Of a stretch of DNA of 64,000 nt, positions 12,841 to 24,705 are shown piece by piece. Each line of letters begins with the position of its first letter. The first letter of the stretch is position 1. The stretch is from Sphagnum compactum. Taxonomy: Eukaryota; Bryophyta; Sphagnopsida; Sphagnales. The stretch is taken from NCBI GenBank assembly GCA_965153455.1, contig OZ234499.1, positions 12,520,271 to 12,584,270 of the forward strand. The letters run 5' to 3'. The position numbers were made by a program, and so were the translations under genes. A model generated the notes under the pieces. That model did no database searches. It saw only the letters and a program-made list of their open reading frames with translations, and was not told the origin of the DNA.

Positions 12841-13720
12841 GAGGTTGAGGGTTGAAGGTTTTGGATATAATGTCAAATAGTGACGCGCTCCCAAGTCCCT
12901 TGTTGAACCCACTTGAGGGTCCAACTATGTAGAGTTGCGAAAAGTTGGGACTTGAGGGCCGCTCCCAACTTCCAGCACTAAAGAGGGGTAGAGGGGCGTG
13001 CTAGAAGTCCAGGGATTAGACTAGGAAGAAGGACAAGCTTTTCACCTACTTAAATCTGCATCAAAACCAACCCCAAGTTGGTCAGAACTCATTCTGCACC
13101 TTTTTGGTGTTGGGACAAGTCACGGGCTAACTTGGACTCACTTGACTCACCACGGCCCGGACTCGGGGGAAGCCACCACCTTCCCCCATATAGTATACTT
13201 TGCGTCTCACCGCGGAGGCTACATCCGAATGGTTCTTTTTCCCGGGATTCCCAAGTTGGAGTCCCGAAACTGTCCCGGGTTGGAGTCCTGGAACTTTGGG
13301 AGCACATATCTCCCGACTGCAACATCCGATTGGAGCGAGGTCTAAACCAAAGTTGTAGCTCTCTTCGAGAGCTTTCCAACGCCATGTTGCACTCCTTCAG
13401 GCAACGTCGGGAAGAGGTCGATTTCCGACTTTTAGTGGTCGGGAGTCAAACTGCCAGTTTGACTCCCGGCCCTTCTTTTGCCCATAACTTGGGCTACAGA
13501 TGTCCAAATGGCCAATGCGAGGGCATTTTAGACATCTACACTTCAAGACCTTTCGATTGATGTAAATAACACCCCAAGGCGAGGTATTTTGACCCCCTGT
13601 AATCGCTTCTGAGTTTTTGGGAGTCCCGAAGGACTCCGACTTCCCACTTTTGGGAGTGTGGGCTTCACCCTCACACTTAGCCCAAAGTGGGGTTGCGACA
13701 CTCTCCCCACTAGAAGAAAA
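12840..13720. other. GC-rich island, probable retroelement fragment
   Basis: Composition changes sharply from about 30% GC to over 50% GC, with repeated GGAGTC/GACTCC phrases (near 13254, 13280, 13440, 13460 and 13620). A phrase of the type 'AAAGTTGTAGCTCTCTTCGA, then GAGCTTTCCAACG' (about 13350-13382) is familiar from plant retroelement repeats. The end reads GTTGCGACACTCTCCCCAC (about 13690-13710). Open frames of 98-160 codons overlap on both strands and show no domain, so I treat them as compositional. An LTR or leader fragment of a retrotransposon is the best explanation, but paired LTRs were not found. Confidence 0.4.
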
Positions 13721-15530
13721 GGTCAATGTCCTCATTGACACTTAGGATTTTCTCTTACAATTTCAATTGCTTTCATTTGGATCCTTGGCCATTTTTGCCG
13801 ACTTTTGCGGCTTGGACCTTGTCTCAAGCAAAACATTTGGGGACCTTGGAAAGGCCCAATTTTGTTTTGAAGGCAATGAAGGACACCCAAAAAGACATCA
13901 GGGTGCCAAAAATGTAAATTTTTTAATAGTTGAAAATTAAATTTCACATTTAATAATTACTAAAAATGAAATTGATTTCACAGTCGATCTATATGATTTT
14001 GGATTATTAATGCATGGCAATTAATTATTTTCGGAATAATTGATTGAAATAAAATATTAATATTTTGAACATATATTACCTTACCCTAAGGTTAGTTTCA
14101 TCATTAAATAATCCTCAAAATAGTGAAATGAAATTTTGTGTAAATATGAAGTTCACATGTTGAAAATCATCATAATTATCATAGGCTATATTCTGAATAA
14201 TTTCACTACTCATATCACAATATTATAATAGATGGTGAATTTTATTTTATTTTCAAAATTTAAAAACGAATTTATTGTTTGAAAAAAAATAATTATTCGT
14301 TTTGTCAATGTGGTAACTGACCCTAGGTTAAGGTAATTGATTATCACTGGTAGTGTGAAGCAACACAAAGCCCCAATGTTTTAAAATCAAAACTCAAATT
14401 GACATAAATAATGATGAATTGTTAAAAGCCATATGAAAACATATGAGAGAAATGAAAAGGGAGGACAAAGGGGGGATTATTTAATTGATAAACCTTCATT
14501 TCCTTTATCATTACTATTACATATTTCTCACGTTTTCAAAATGGAATTTCAATTAAAATTTAAGATTTATTTTATTATTAAAATACACTCCATAAATCTA
14601 GATCTTTTTCCTTGGCCACGGGGGCGTTCAAATAATCGTTATTCAAAATAATTATTATTTTAATAAATTCTTCAAAAAATAACATGAAAAAGATGGAATA
14701 CCTTTTTCATGGACTAATTTATTTCTTTCCTATTAATTATCTCATTCTTTTCCCTTAGCCAATAAATTTGCACCAAATATATTAAAGAATCCATATATCA
14801 TTTTCAAAATATTTTATAAATTTCAAATATTGCACTTGTCACTAATAATTGACAGATTTTGTTGAAATATTTAATAATTTCAAGAAAATCCATCCAGCAG
14901 CCCCAATTTGAATATTTCAAAATTTCAATAGTCATCATCAAGGGCCATGCTCGGCTCCACCTCACCCGGGTCCTTCTTTCCATAAAGCCCATGGCCTGAG
15001 GCTTTACCCTACACTTTACACACCCGGTGAAACACAGGGTCCATGAATGCCCAAAAAAATCTGGGTGATTTTATTGGTATTTCCTGAATTTCCAATTCTG
15101 ACAGATTTTTTATAAAAAAAATCTTAAAAAAAGAATAAGAACGAAATCTCCTTTTTTTCTAATAGAAACTGTCCAATTCCAAAAAGAATTAATTTTTTTG
15201 CAAATTTAGGATTGCACGCACGGGCGGTGTCAAAAGGACGTCAGGTTTGACGACACACAAAGTTCATCCACGAAGACAAGGCCAACTGGTCCATAATCCC
15301 AAAACACTTCATCCACGAAGATGATGTTAGTCTAACTTACATCTATAGAAGACAACTGGGTCTATAATCATACATACGTACATGGTTCATCCATCCATAA
15401 AGACACCTCATTCTAGTTGATAATCCGAGGTTCTGTTGATGTTGAACGGAAACACCTTCCCCCGAACCAAATTCCCTTATTCCCTGCCTGTGAGAAAGAA
15501 CTAGGTTCGGTAGAGATTGTGGTCCCGGGT
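13721..15530. other. Spacer and distal upstream region of the OTU gene
   Basis: AT-rich to about 14.9 kb, then of mixed composition. A short GC-richer segment near 14940-15050 and an imperfect direct repeat (TTCATCCACGAAGA at about 15264 and 15309) precede the promoter of the OTU-domain gene. No gene is recognised. Confidence 0.45.
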
Positions 15531-15536
15531 CACCGC

Positions 15537-15544
15537 TATAAATA
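15537..15544 (+). promoter_or_regulatory. TATA box of the OTU-domain gene
   Basis: TATAAATA lies in GC-rich context (CACCGC before, GGCTCGG after), a strong plant core promoter match. A start near 15565-15575 would place the pyrimidine-rich leader, including the CT tract, in the transcript of the downstream OTU gene. Confidence 0.6.
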
Positions 15545-15569
15545 GGCTCGGAAATGGGTTCGCTATCGT

Positions 15570-17739
15570 CTCTGGAGGTTCGGGATAGGTTCGGGATAAG
15601 CACCAGAGCTGTAAGGAGGTTGTGAAGCATCGCCCTCTCTCGCTCTTCTCGCGCGCGCGCTCTCTCTCTCTCTCTCTCCCGTCGCGCGGCGCTTGTTCGC
15701 TTTCGGCTGCGCACAGAAGAATTGCGGCAGAGTATAGCAATTTCTCCAGCAATTTTGGTTCAACTTTTGTTGTGGAGATATTTTTTGAAGCTTCTTTCTC
15801 GGATTCCGCAACAACTGCAGAGCTATCTGGAAGCATCATCGTCTTCGTCTTGTGGACCTTCTTCCTCTTCACTTTTCGTTCTGTTTATAGATAGAGAGAG
15901 CGCTTCAAGCTTTACCTCGCTTCTTGTTGATTGTGGAAGTGCTCGTTTCCGTGTCGCAGCTTTGCGGTTTTTGTTGCGTCTTTTTGTATTCTGAGGAGAT
16001 TGATTTTCTCGTAGAATTTTTTTTGGTTTTTTTAAAACGTTGTTTCCTTCTGTTCTTCTTCTTTTACGGTTTGCGGAATTCACGGAAGGCATTCGACTAC
16101 TAGGAGGAAGAGGTTTTTCATCTCCGAGGATCTCTTTCTGTCCCTGGGCTTCGAAGAGTGCTCTTTCTGTGGTGCGCTCCTCCTTGCTGGTACTTTTATC
16201 CTCTCCTCACTTGTGGCTTCTTTGCATGATCCGGAGAAATGCTTGTGGTATGCGATTCGGGAGTCTTTTCTTTTTCTTCTCCGGAAAATGTCTTGTGAGG
16301 AGCTTTATTCTCCTTGCAGAGTTTCCTTTTGCTGTTTGTTTGTCTTGCGTCTCTCTATCTACTGCTCCTCGTGTTTCATTTGTCGCTTGCAACAACTGAG
16401 CATATATATTCGGGAGTCATTTTGCAGTGAAGGGATAGCATCGCTGCTGGAAATACATATACCTGTGCCGCCTTTGAGGGGGGAAAGGTTCAAGCTGCTT
16501 GAGGTTGAAGCGCGGGAGACGGCAATCTCACAGTGCTGGCTGTCATGATATTCAGTAAGTTGCAAGCCTCTCTCCTCATCGCATAATATTTGGAGCTTGT
16601 GTCCTCTCGCTTTGCATCGTCTGGATTTGATCAAGTGCTCATGGAAGAGGACGTAACATTAGAGTATGCATGATTGAGCTTTGGCAAATGCTTAATCAAT
16701 TCTTCTTCTGAGAGCGAGAAGAGATGTGAGAGGTACAAGATCTTCAAAAAAAGATCAGGTAGAAGATGGAGAGTTTTCCCCCTTTGTTTTCTGTTCTTTT
16801 TCAACTGGAAGGAGGCATTCTTTTCAGAGCTCATATGCTGAGGTTTTGAGAGGGTTTATATTTCTAGTCTACAAAGAAGTTGGAGCCCTGAACTCCACAA
16901 TGATGTAGTGTCAGGTTAGCACTCTTAGAGTTTTGGATGCAGTTAAGCTTAAGATCTGAAATGTAAATCCAATTTGGGTTGCAACTTCTTTCAACTCCGC
17001 AGAAGTTGTACAGTTCAGTGAAAGTGGATCTGCCTGTTAGGGATTACCATACTCTTTGGGATTTGTGTCTCCCCATCAGTTCTTGGTCCCGTTTTTAAAT
17101 GGTTCTTGATTGATGAATGGTCCACAGCTCCAAGTTGACGAGATTTGAGCTGTTCACATTAGTTGCATACAGAAATTGATAGCATAATTTTCAGAGTAAA
17201 TTGCACAGGAGTGGCCAATATTTATTCTTCTGGGGGTAATTTCTAATATATCATGAGTGTATTTTTGTGCAGTGATTCTATGATTTTCATTGTGCATACT
17301 AATTTTTTCTTACTGAGTGTCATAGAATGAGAGTCTACAGAGCTGGTGTTTTAGTGCTTGGACTCTGTCGTCATTTCACTGAGGTGTGCAGTTAAATTCT
17401 TATGGGAAAGCAGCTTGTTACCTTCTGTTGAATCCTGGCATTTGGGTTGATGAAATCTTGAAGCAGTGGTTAATCTTGCAATTTATCTGTATGAGTGGTC
17501 AACAATTCATCAAGAAGATCCCACATCTGTTTTTTGTACCTTTTTGTCTTCTGATCAGTGGAGTATGTCATTAACATATGTTCATTGGGGATTTTGGTTC
17601 ATTATGTGCAGATTTGAATGCTCTTCTCTTGGAAGCAGTGATGGACTAAGTTTGTTGAGGAGGAGAACCAATCAAAGATCTTTGTCTGTTCTCCACTGTG
17701 AAGAAATCTCCATTCAAAAGATCTGGTGCACAGGGGCAC
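15570..17739 (+). promoter_or_regulatory. Long, probably spliced 5' leader of the OTU gene
   Basis: Pyrimidine-rich DNA runs from the TATA box to the start codon. It includes alternating GC plus a (TC)n tract at 15650-15679. A good donor (CA, then GTAAGTTG at about 16555) and acceptors such as TTATGTGCAG (ending about 17611) suggest one or more leader introns. Open frames of about 60-120 codons here (for example 16040-16399) are rich in Ser/Leu/Phe and overlap on both strands. I find no domain in them and regard them as leader composition, although some would act as upstream ORFs if retained. Confidence 0.45.
15650..15679 (+). repeat. (GC)n-(TC)n microsatellite in the leader
   Basis: Alternating CG changes to about 9 TC units just after the predicted transcription start. 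CT/GA tracts in plant leaders are known binding sites for BPC/GAGA-type factors; a role here is inference. Confidence 0.7.
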
Positions 17740-19820
17740 ATGCTTGGATCTGTGAGTTTCTGTCTGTTAGTCTCTAACAAGCCCCTGTCTTCCTTGTACT
17801 CAGATCTTGCACAATTAAGCAGTTACAGTTCAAAACTCCAGTCTGCAAAAGTGGCGCTGCTACCTACACATCCCTCCAGCTCTCATGTCTACTCCTACAA
17901 GCTGATAACACGCCCCCCGGCGACTGCCAGTCTCCCTAGGACAATCCGGCGGTCACGAAGCTCGGGGCAGAATGAGAACTCTGAGAAAAATGTATTCTCA
18001 TCATCAATTTTGGGCTCTTGTGGCCATCCATTACTCTGTCCTCCTGTGAAAGGATTTTATCCTCATTCCAGCTCTTGCTTGCTTGCTGCAAATGGGAGTG
18101 TTGGTGCAACCATTTGGCATGCACTTCTCCCTGCACGCCACCTCACACCCTTGGAGCGGGATCCCAGCTTGCCACCTAGGCGTGCTGTTGTTGGGGAAGC
18201 AGGGCTTGGCAGTTCAGCTGCAGCAGGCATTATTGTTGGCAGTGCTGAAACCACAGTGGTAAGTGCGGCCACACCCTCCTACAGAAACTATACTTCTTGA
18301 GAGCTAGCAAATTCTTTTCTTGTAGCAGGGCAATTCCATGCAGATTTTTATCCTGAGAAGTAGGTGAATATTTTGGAATTTGCATCCCATTCATTTTGAA
18401 AAGCTCAAAAACATATTCCCATAGGCCCCATTGGTTTGACAGTAGAAGTGTTCTGCCATGTAGTTGGCTTATTTCATGGTTTCTCTTTTGCAGGGCACAG
18501 ATTTATCAAACAAGCAGGTGAGGCTGAGACCCAATGTGTTTGCAGTTGAAAGTGTTGGCCTACCAATGCTTGGTGGCTTGAATGGGAGGTTTGCTATGAC
18601 TGTGGGGTTACGTGAAGGGTCGTGGAATGTTGCATGGGATGCCCGACCAGCCCGCTGGCTTCATGGCAGACATTCGGCCTGGCTACTCTTTGGTGTCTGT
18701 GCCTGTTTTTCTGCTTCAGCTGGTGCTTCAATACCTCTTTTGGGTGGCAGTGTGCCTGTGCTCAATGAGGCTTTGGCTGAGAGGCAAAGAATCCCTCCAG
18801 CTCTCCCTGAAGAGGAACAGCGGGAGCCCCAACCAGGGCATGGAAAGAAAGTCTACTCGGACTATTCTGTCATTGGTAAGACTTCTTCAGTTTGAGATTT
18901 GTATTAAGTAACACTCGGAGTGCATTGTTTTCAGTGTGTGCAGTCACAGGTTTTTTCCCTTGGGACTGGATACATTTCATGTCCTGGATATGATGCTTGT
19001 GACACACCTAATTGCTTGCACTAAATATACTTTGATATGATGTTGTGTGGGGGAAGCAGGCATACCAGGGGATGGAAGGTGTTTATTTCGAGCTGTGGCA
19101 CATGGATCATGTGTCAGTAGTGGGAAACAAGCTCCAAATGAGACCTTGCAGCGTGAGCTTGCAGATGAATTGCGCAATAAAGTTGCCGACGAGCTCATTA
19201 AACGCCGAGATACAACAGAATGGTGGGTCTGGAGCTCTTGACAGTTGTTTCTTGCATGGAACCAGTAAGATCTGGATTGGTGTACAAGATATGGGGCACA
19301 CTGCAAGAGAATTGGATGTAAAAACTACTTGTCCCTTATTAACTATTTGCTGGACATTTTCTAAATTGGCTCTGTGGGGTTGCAGGTTCATAGAGGGAGA
19401 CTTTGATAATTATGTGGAGAGAATGCGCCAACCACATGTGTGGGGTGGTGAACCTGAGCTCCTTATGCTCTCTCATGTCCTTGAGTATGACTCTGACTTT
19501 GGATGGCTGGACTTTCGAACGTTATCTTTTGCATGTCCATGTTCTTACCACATTGCAGAGAGATGGAGAAGAGCATCTGCAGTCTGTGTAAACAAAGGCA
19601 TCTTATGTTTCTAAGATCTTTACCACCCTGATTGTGTGGATGCAGGATGCCAATAACAGTATATATGGATGAAGAGCGAAATGCAGGAGGTATAATTGCC
19701 ATAGCAGAATATGGGCAAGAGTATAGCAAGGGCAAGAAGCCAGTTCAGGTCCTTTACCATGGTTTTGGTCACTATGATGCATTGCACCTGCCCAAAGAAC
19801 AATCGAGCAGCGATTTATAA
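17740..19820 (+). CDS. OTU-domain deubiquitinating cysteine protease
   Basis: Predicted OTU-family deubiquitinase, which would cleave ubiquitin chains. Coding exons: 17740-18258, 18494-18875, 19060-19222, 19386-19484 and 19646-19820. All introns are GT-AG, the phases agree, and the product is 445 residues. The OTU core starts at GIPGDGRCLFRAVAHG, with catalytic Asp305 and Cys308. Conserved motifs VWGGEPEL and MPITVYM follow, and the catalytic His430 lies in FGHYDAL. The core closely resembles the plant OTU4 type (Arabidopsis At3g57810 group). The N-terminal 300 residues are poorly conserved, Ser-rich, and contain a hydrophobic stretch at about 235-260 (WLLFGVCACFSASAG), a possible membrane anchor or targeting region. 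The start is the first ATG after an in-frame TGA at 17656-17658; an upstream coding exon cannot be excluded. AATAAA lies 283 bp after the stop. The catalytic core is certain; the exact N-terminus is less so. Confidence 0.9.
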
Positions 19821-20102
19821 GATGCAGATAAAAAGAAGAGAGAGACTACGGCTCCAAGTTAGTTTTGGTTTGAGATAGTCATAGGAGGATGACGAGGAGA
19901 GAGAGAGTCCACTTGGTTGAAGGGGAAAATAAGCCCTTGAACAGGGCCGGTAGTAGAGGCAATTCTTTCATTGGAAAAAATATGGAACAGGTGGAGACAA
20001 CAATCTGATCTGCCAAGTAGTTATGAAGAGGAACAAAGTTGTTGAAATTTTGCAGGAGAGTGTGCAGCACGCACAAGAAATGAAAGATGAGGCTTAAGAA
20101 AT

Positions 20103-20108
20103 AATAAA
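20103..20108 (+). terminator. Poly(A) signal of the OTU gene
   Basis: AATAAA in an A/T-rich context, 283 bp after the stop codon of the OTU gene and before the tRNA gene. It matches the near-upstream element consensus of plants. Confidence 0.45.
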
Positions 20109-20636
20109 CATTGATTACAAATTAGAAATTACATTGATTACAAATTATCTAGGTACTAGGTGGTGAGAGCCATTGTGTGGTACCACCACCACCATTCACC
20201 GTTCACCCTATGTCTTTGAGAGAGTTTTGATTAACAGAAAAGACCAAGTTCTGTTGATTGTTTGGTGGTCTTAGCAACCGATTTGGGGGTGGGCGGGGAG
20301 GGGGGGATAATGCAGTACATTGAGGGGCATAAATTCACAGTTCTGGGAGTGCCTTGATTGAAAGCAATAGCTTGATGAATTTGCACGCCAGTGATCATTT
20401 GGAGAAAGTAGCTGATTAATTGCAGCCTGGAAGCAGAGGAGAGATTAGCTTTTCTGCTGGAATGTGTTCACTGATTGGCTTTCATGCTTAGAATGGGTCA
20501 CAGAGAATTTGCAGTTAGATGAAGTGGGAGTGGGATTCTTTTGTCCTCCTGTAAAAAGCAGAGTAGATTTTAAGAGTACAAATGTGGCAGATGATAATTG
20601 TTTATTATTATTGTTGGAGTGGAAATTGTCATCCGA

Positions 20637-20718
20637 GTCGCTTTGGCCGAGTGGTTAAGGCGTGTGCCTGCTAAGTACATGGGGTTTCCCCGCGAGAGTT
20701 CGAATCTCTCAGGCGACG
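20637..20718 (+). tRNA. tRNA-Ser (anticodon GCT)
   Basis: An 82-nt class II tRNA without intron. The acceptor stem GTCGCTT pairs with AGGCGAC, followed by discriminator G. The A box TGGCCGAGTGG, the anticodon loop CTGCTAA (anticodon GCT at 20670-20672), a long variable arm with GGGG/CCCC pairing, and the B box GAGTTCGAATC are all present. CCA is not encoded, as usual for nuclear genes. A TTTT run at 20757-20760 could terminate RNA polymerase III. It lies about 820 bp downstream of the OTU stop on the same strand and is independently transcribed. Confidence 0.97.
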
Positions 20719-21412
20719 GAAGTAAGTGAGAATAAAATTCAAAGCGACTACAAGTCTTTTAAAGTTTTAGTTTTTGGGGTTGTCAGAGATGACCTATAAG
20801 AAAGTTCTGACCAGCTCAACCATAGATGGTTACCATAGGTATTTATTTGAGTATGTTATGCGGTTGGGTTAAGCTGTATCATAGTTAGGGAACCTTAAGT
20901 GGTTAATATGTAGGTAGGTAAGTAGGTAAGAATACATGGTGATTACTAGGCAGGTAGATGGTTGAGACATTGGGCCCATGGCTTTATTATATACTAGGGC
21001 AATGTGAGTGACATCCTAAGTTCTACAGGTTGTATCTACAAACTGATCCAACTTGAAATTGGAGCATTTTTATTGGTTGAAAACTCAAAATTGGGTCCAT
21101 TGTCTTTAAGCTCCAACCCAAGCCCAAGAATTTAGAACCCAAGAATATTAGCAAGTCACCCACGCGGCATTACTTTGGTGCCAAATTCGTGTTGTTTCCC
21201 CTGGAAAAAGGAAACCCTCATAAACTAAGAACCTAACCTTTTGGGCTCAGCCCAAGAGTTATATCATCAAGTTCTTTAGTTTATTTGTCCAATCATGGCC
21301 ATAGGATACAAGCCACCTCTTGTGTCTTCATGCTTACGCAACGAGGGCCCTAGGGATTCACTTCATGATTGCATGGGGCAACCCATGAGAACCTTAAACC
21401 CTAAACCCAAAA

Positions 21413-21556
21413 GCCCAAAAGCATATACTCTCTTTGGTTTTGCTGTCTTCCTGCAAACAAGCCCAAAAGCATATACTCTCTTTGGTTTTGCTGTCTTCCC
21501 TGCAAACAAGCCCAAAAGCATTTACTCTCTGAGGATTTGCCGTCTTCCTGCAAAAC
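21413..21556. repeat. Three tandem copies of a 48-bp unit
   Basis: Copies begin with GCCCAAAAGCAT at 21413, 21461 and 21510. Each contains ACTCTCT and CTGTCTTCC-type words. Copy 3 is the most diverged, and copy 2 carries one inserted C. A 92-codon frame (21295-21573) reads through copies 1 and 2 in phase because 48 is a multiple of three, but has no other protein-like feature. Confidence 0.85.
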
Positions 21557-23371
21557 TGTTTGGGGGCTTTTGACAAGCAAGTGTCGTGTTTCATTGTAGC
21601 ATAAACACCCAACAATTCATATTCTATGGCCTACCTCCTTGTGATCATTGTTGGGGACAGTGCTCCCCATTGGGTCCCACAACCTTTTTTGCTTTGCAAT
21701 GTTTTTCCAAGCAAGAATGAGTTGAATGGTACCCAAGTGGATTCGACTGTAAAACAAAGTATTTGTACCTTTTTCACATTTTGCGTCCTCTTGGCCTTGA
21801 ATACTTAATTTCTAAGATAAAAGATGGTTCACATGAACTCTTGAAACCTTTTAGTGTATTAGTAATAAGGGATACAATGACCTTTCAGGCTTTCAGGGGG
21901 AGGAAGGGGTTTCAGCGTTTCTAATCAAATCCAATGTAACAACAATATTGACAAGGTTGCACTTGTATGTGGGATGGGGTCGGTGGGCAGCACCTATTAT
22001 GACTAATCCACCTAGTATTAATTGATGTTCCTCTTTGATGTGTAAGCAAGGACATTTAAGAAGTCATTACAATATAACTAATTCAATTGTCAATTGACCT
22101 CCAAAAGAGGCCAAGTGTTTAGGAGTTAACTTGTTCATACCACTCATGAAAACAAGCCAGAATCAAGTTGCATTCCAATTGAATAAACAAAAAACATTGC
22201 ACAGAAGAGAGACATGTTTAAGGTCTTGTTTGTGGACAAGCGCAATAGATGTGATAATAGGAGCTTCTACCATTTTCATTGTTGGGCTCTCATAAGTAAC
22301 AACAGTCTCTTTACTCTTCCTTGAATGTGTGGGCATGTTGGAGGTGAGCCTTCAGCCCCGAGACATTGAAAACTTTCTTTAAAAGTAAAGTAAACTTGTA
22401 ATAATGCATGCGTGTTCAGATGCAAACCATGTCCTCCCTGTGCTCTTGATGTGCACTCCAAACATGTTTCCAAATTTCAAAGTATTGAGTAAGAATGATA
22501 TATTCGTAGTATCTTCTAATGCTCAAAACCCAACTTTCAATTTGTGTGCCATAAAGGACTCACAGAAACTTTGTAGTTCATTTGGAGGGCACCTTAAAAT
22601 TGTGAATAATAGCTCCCGTAGGAAAGAGAGAGATCTTACATCTTACCCTTATTTAAAGGCCTTCGAACCTTCCCACTCTTAAAGAACAAACATAAGACCT
22701 GTCATACACCTTGGGATTTACATATGTTTTAGTTCATGATAATGTTAACTTGGTGCTTAGTGATGGGTAAAGTCCATACTTGAGAGACATACTTGACGCT
22801 AAATTTAGCTACCACTTCCCCCTAAGCCCCTTATTTTGGGAATGCTGACATCCTAGGTTGTTACCCTATTGATAAAAGAGTGGGTTGGAGGATAGACACG
22901 TAGAGTAGAGGTGGTCGGCTCTCACCCTTTCAAACAAGGGCTTGTTTTAGGAAGGGGACATGGACTTCCACCTGGCCATTCACCCATCCAAAGGACTTCC
23001 ACCAAAAGAGAATATAGATTTAGGTTAGTTCTAACACTAATATTTAATCTAAGTGTGAATAGACATCAAAATTGTGACACCAAATATTTCTGATTGAGCT
23101 TCATTAAGTGTGTTGAGTGGGTTATAGTGTGATGTTTGCATGATTGTTTTGCATGGTTAATTGTTGTTCTTTGAAAAAAGAATACAAATTTTAAAGAAAA
23201 ACATTGTCATGTTAAAAGCTGAAAAGTAGACTAGTGGTGGGTATTTCTTTTGGCATAGTGATAACAAGACATGTAATGCATCATTAATTTTTTACTTAGA
23301 CAAGTTTTAAGTTTTGAAAAGGGGGGTACTATGGAAAAACAATGTAAAACCATGTTCCTCCAAAAATACAA

Positions 23372-23608
23372 CTTAGACATAGCTTGATGGGGTGGGAAGA
23401 AGGGGGGGGGGTGGGGGGGGAGGAGGTTAGTGTCTTCTCGCCCAAACAATTGAGTTTACCCACCACTTGGGTGCGACCACACCAAGGTTATAGGCCCACT
23501 CCACCTTGGACATAGCTTGATGGGGGTAGGAGAGGGTATTTAGTGTGTCCTCGCCCAAGCAATTGAGTTTACCCACCACTTGGGTGTGACCAACACCAAG
23601 GTTATATG
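23372..23608. repeat. Tandem duplication, period 132 bp
   Basis: CTTAGACATAGCTTGATGG (23372) and CTTGGACATAGCTTGATGG (23504) start the two copies. Both continue with CAATTGAGTTTACCCACCAC and end near CACCAAGGTTATA. Copy 1 holds an expanded G run (GGGGGGGGGTGGGGGGGG) that copy 2 lacks. Confidence 0.8.
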
Positions 23609-24568
23609 ATACTCCAACTTTTGCAATTCAAATAGGAACAAGTTTGGTTCCATATTCCGTGTTCTAGTGAATTACTTCCCCATACAAAAAAGAGTTTGGC
23701 AAAAGGACAAAAAAAAGGGAAAGAAAAGGAATTTGACAAAAGGACTGACATACCCGTGTTTGGAGGTGTCCATAGTTCATAGTCTATACCATCCTTTCTT
23801 AGCAAGTTAGACAAATGGTTCACTAGGGTTTTGCTATTTGAAAATTGGCTCAATATGGTCTTCTTCGCACAACAAAATCAAAGCTCCTTCAACCACGCAT
23901 CACAAAGCCACCACCTTTTAGGTTTCACTTCCCAAGAAGGCCTAGGCTATATCGGGTTTTGATAAAAAGCTCCAAATGAACTAACTCTGTACAAAAAGAC
24001 AAAAAGAAGCTCAACGAAGAGCATAGCCTAATGGGGAGAATGTAAAGAAAAAACAATAATAATCTCACTCTTAATTTTTTAATTTTTTTTGGGTGTTCTT
24101 TTTGGGACTTAGGGACGTAAGTGGAAGGCTTTTGTCACTCCTATTTGGGCTAGGTGACAAATTCATTAATTAATTAATTTATTTATTTATAGCTTTTCTT
24201 GTTTTGGGGTGGTGGATTGGGCCAGCTTCCCCAAAGTGCTTGGAACCAAACTCAGAAAAGCCATCACATACAAATCCATTCAATAAATTCCTTGTACTCT
24301 TCTTCTTCTCAACAATTCCAATAGAAAAAAAACAATTAAAAAATTCCTCCTTCGGAAACGTAAAGCACTTCAAGGTCCTTTTTGTTCGTATTTGAAAACA
24401 CCTCCTATCATGGAAGATTCTTAGTTCAGTTGAAAGGACCCTTCAGCTAATTGCCTGCCGACCTTCTTTGGCCGTTCAAATTAAAATTGTTTTCAGGGCG
24501 ACGACTTGCTCCCATGGGCCATAGTAGCCCGAAGAAGCTCTTGACCCTCAAATTAGGGGAGGCCAGGT

Positions 24569-24705
24569 GGAGCATGGCTCCCCTTATTGGAAGGGAACTT
24601 TGTTTGTTTATTTTAAAGAGGAAAATAGGGTCTCAAGGGTGGAGCATGGCTCCCCTTATTGGAAGGGAACTTTGTTTGTTTATTTTAAAGAGGAAAATAG
24701 GGTCT
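24569..24705. repeat. Perfect tandem duplication, period 72 bp
   Basis: GGAGCATGGCTCCCCTTATT starts both copies (24569 and 24641). Apart from the junction, about 65 bp are identical, so the duplication is recent. The unit length keeps a reading frame open across both copies, but no protein family is recognised. Confidence 0.9.

Noticed and set aside
13078-13560. 160-codon frame in the GC-rich island
   Set aside because: Overlapped by equally long frames on the other strand, no domain, no splice context; explained by high GC.
15343-16634. Many 60-123-codon frames on both strands in the OTU leader
   Set aside because: Composition-driven Ser/Arg/Leu-rich peptides around CT and GC repeats; no family resemblance.
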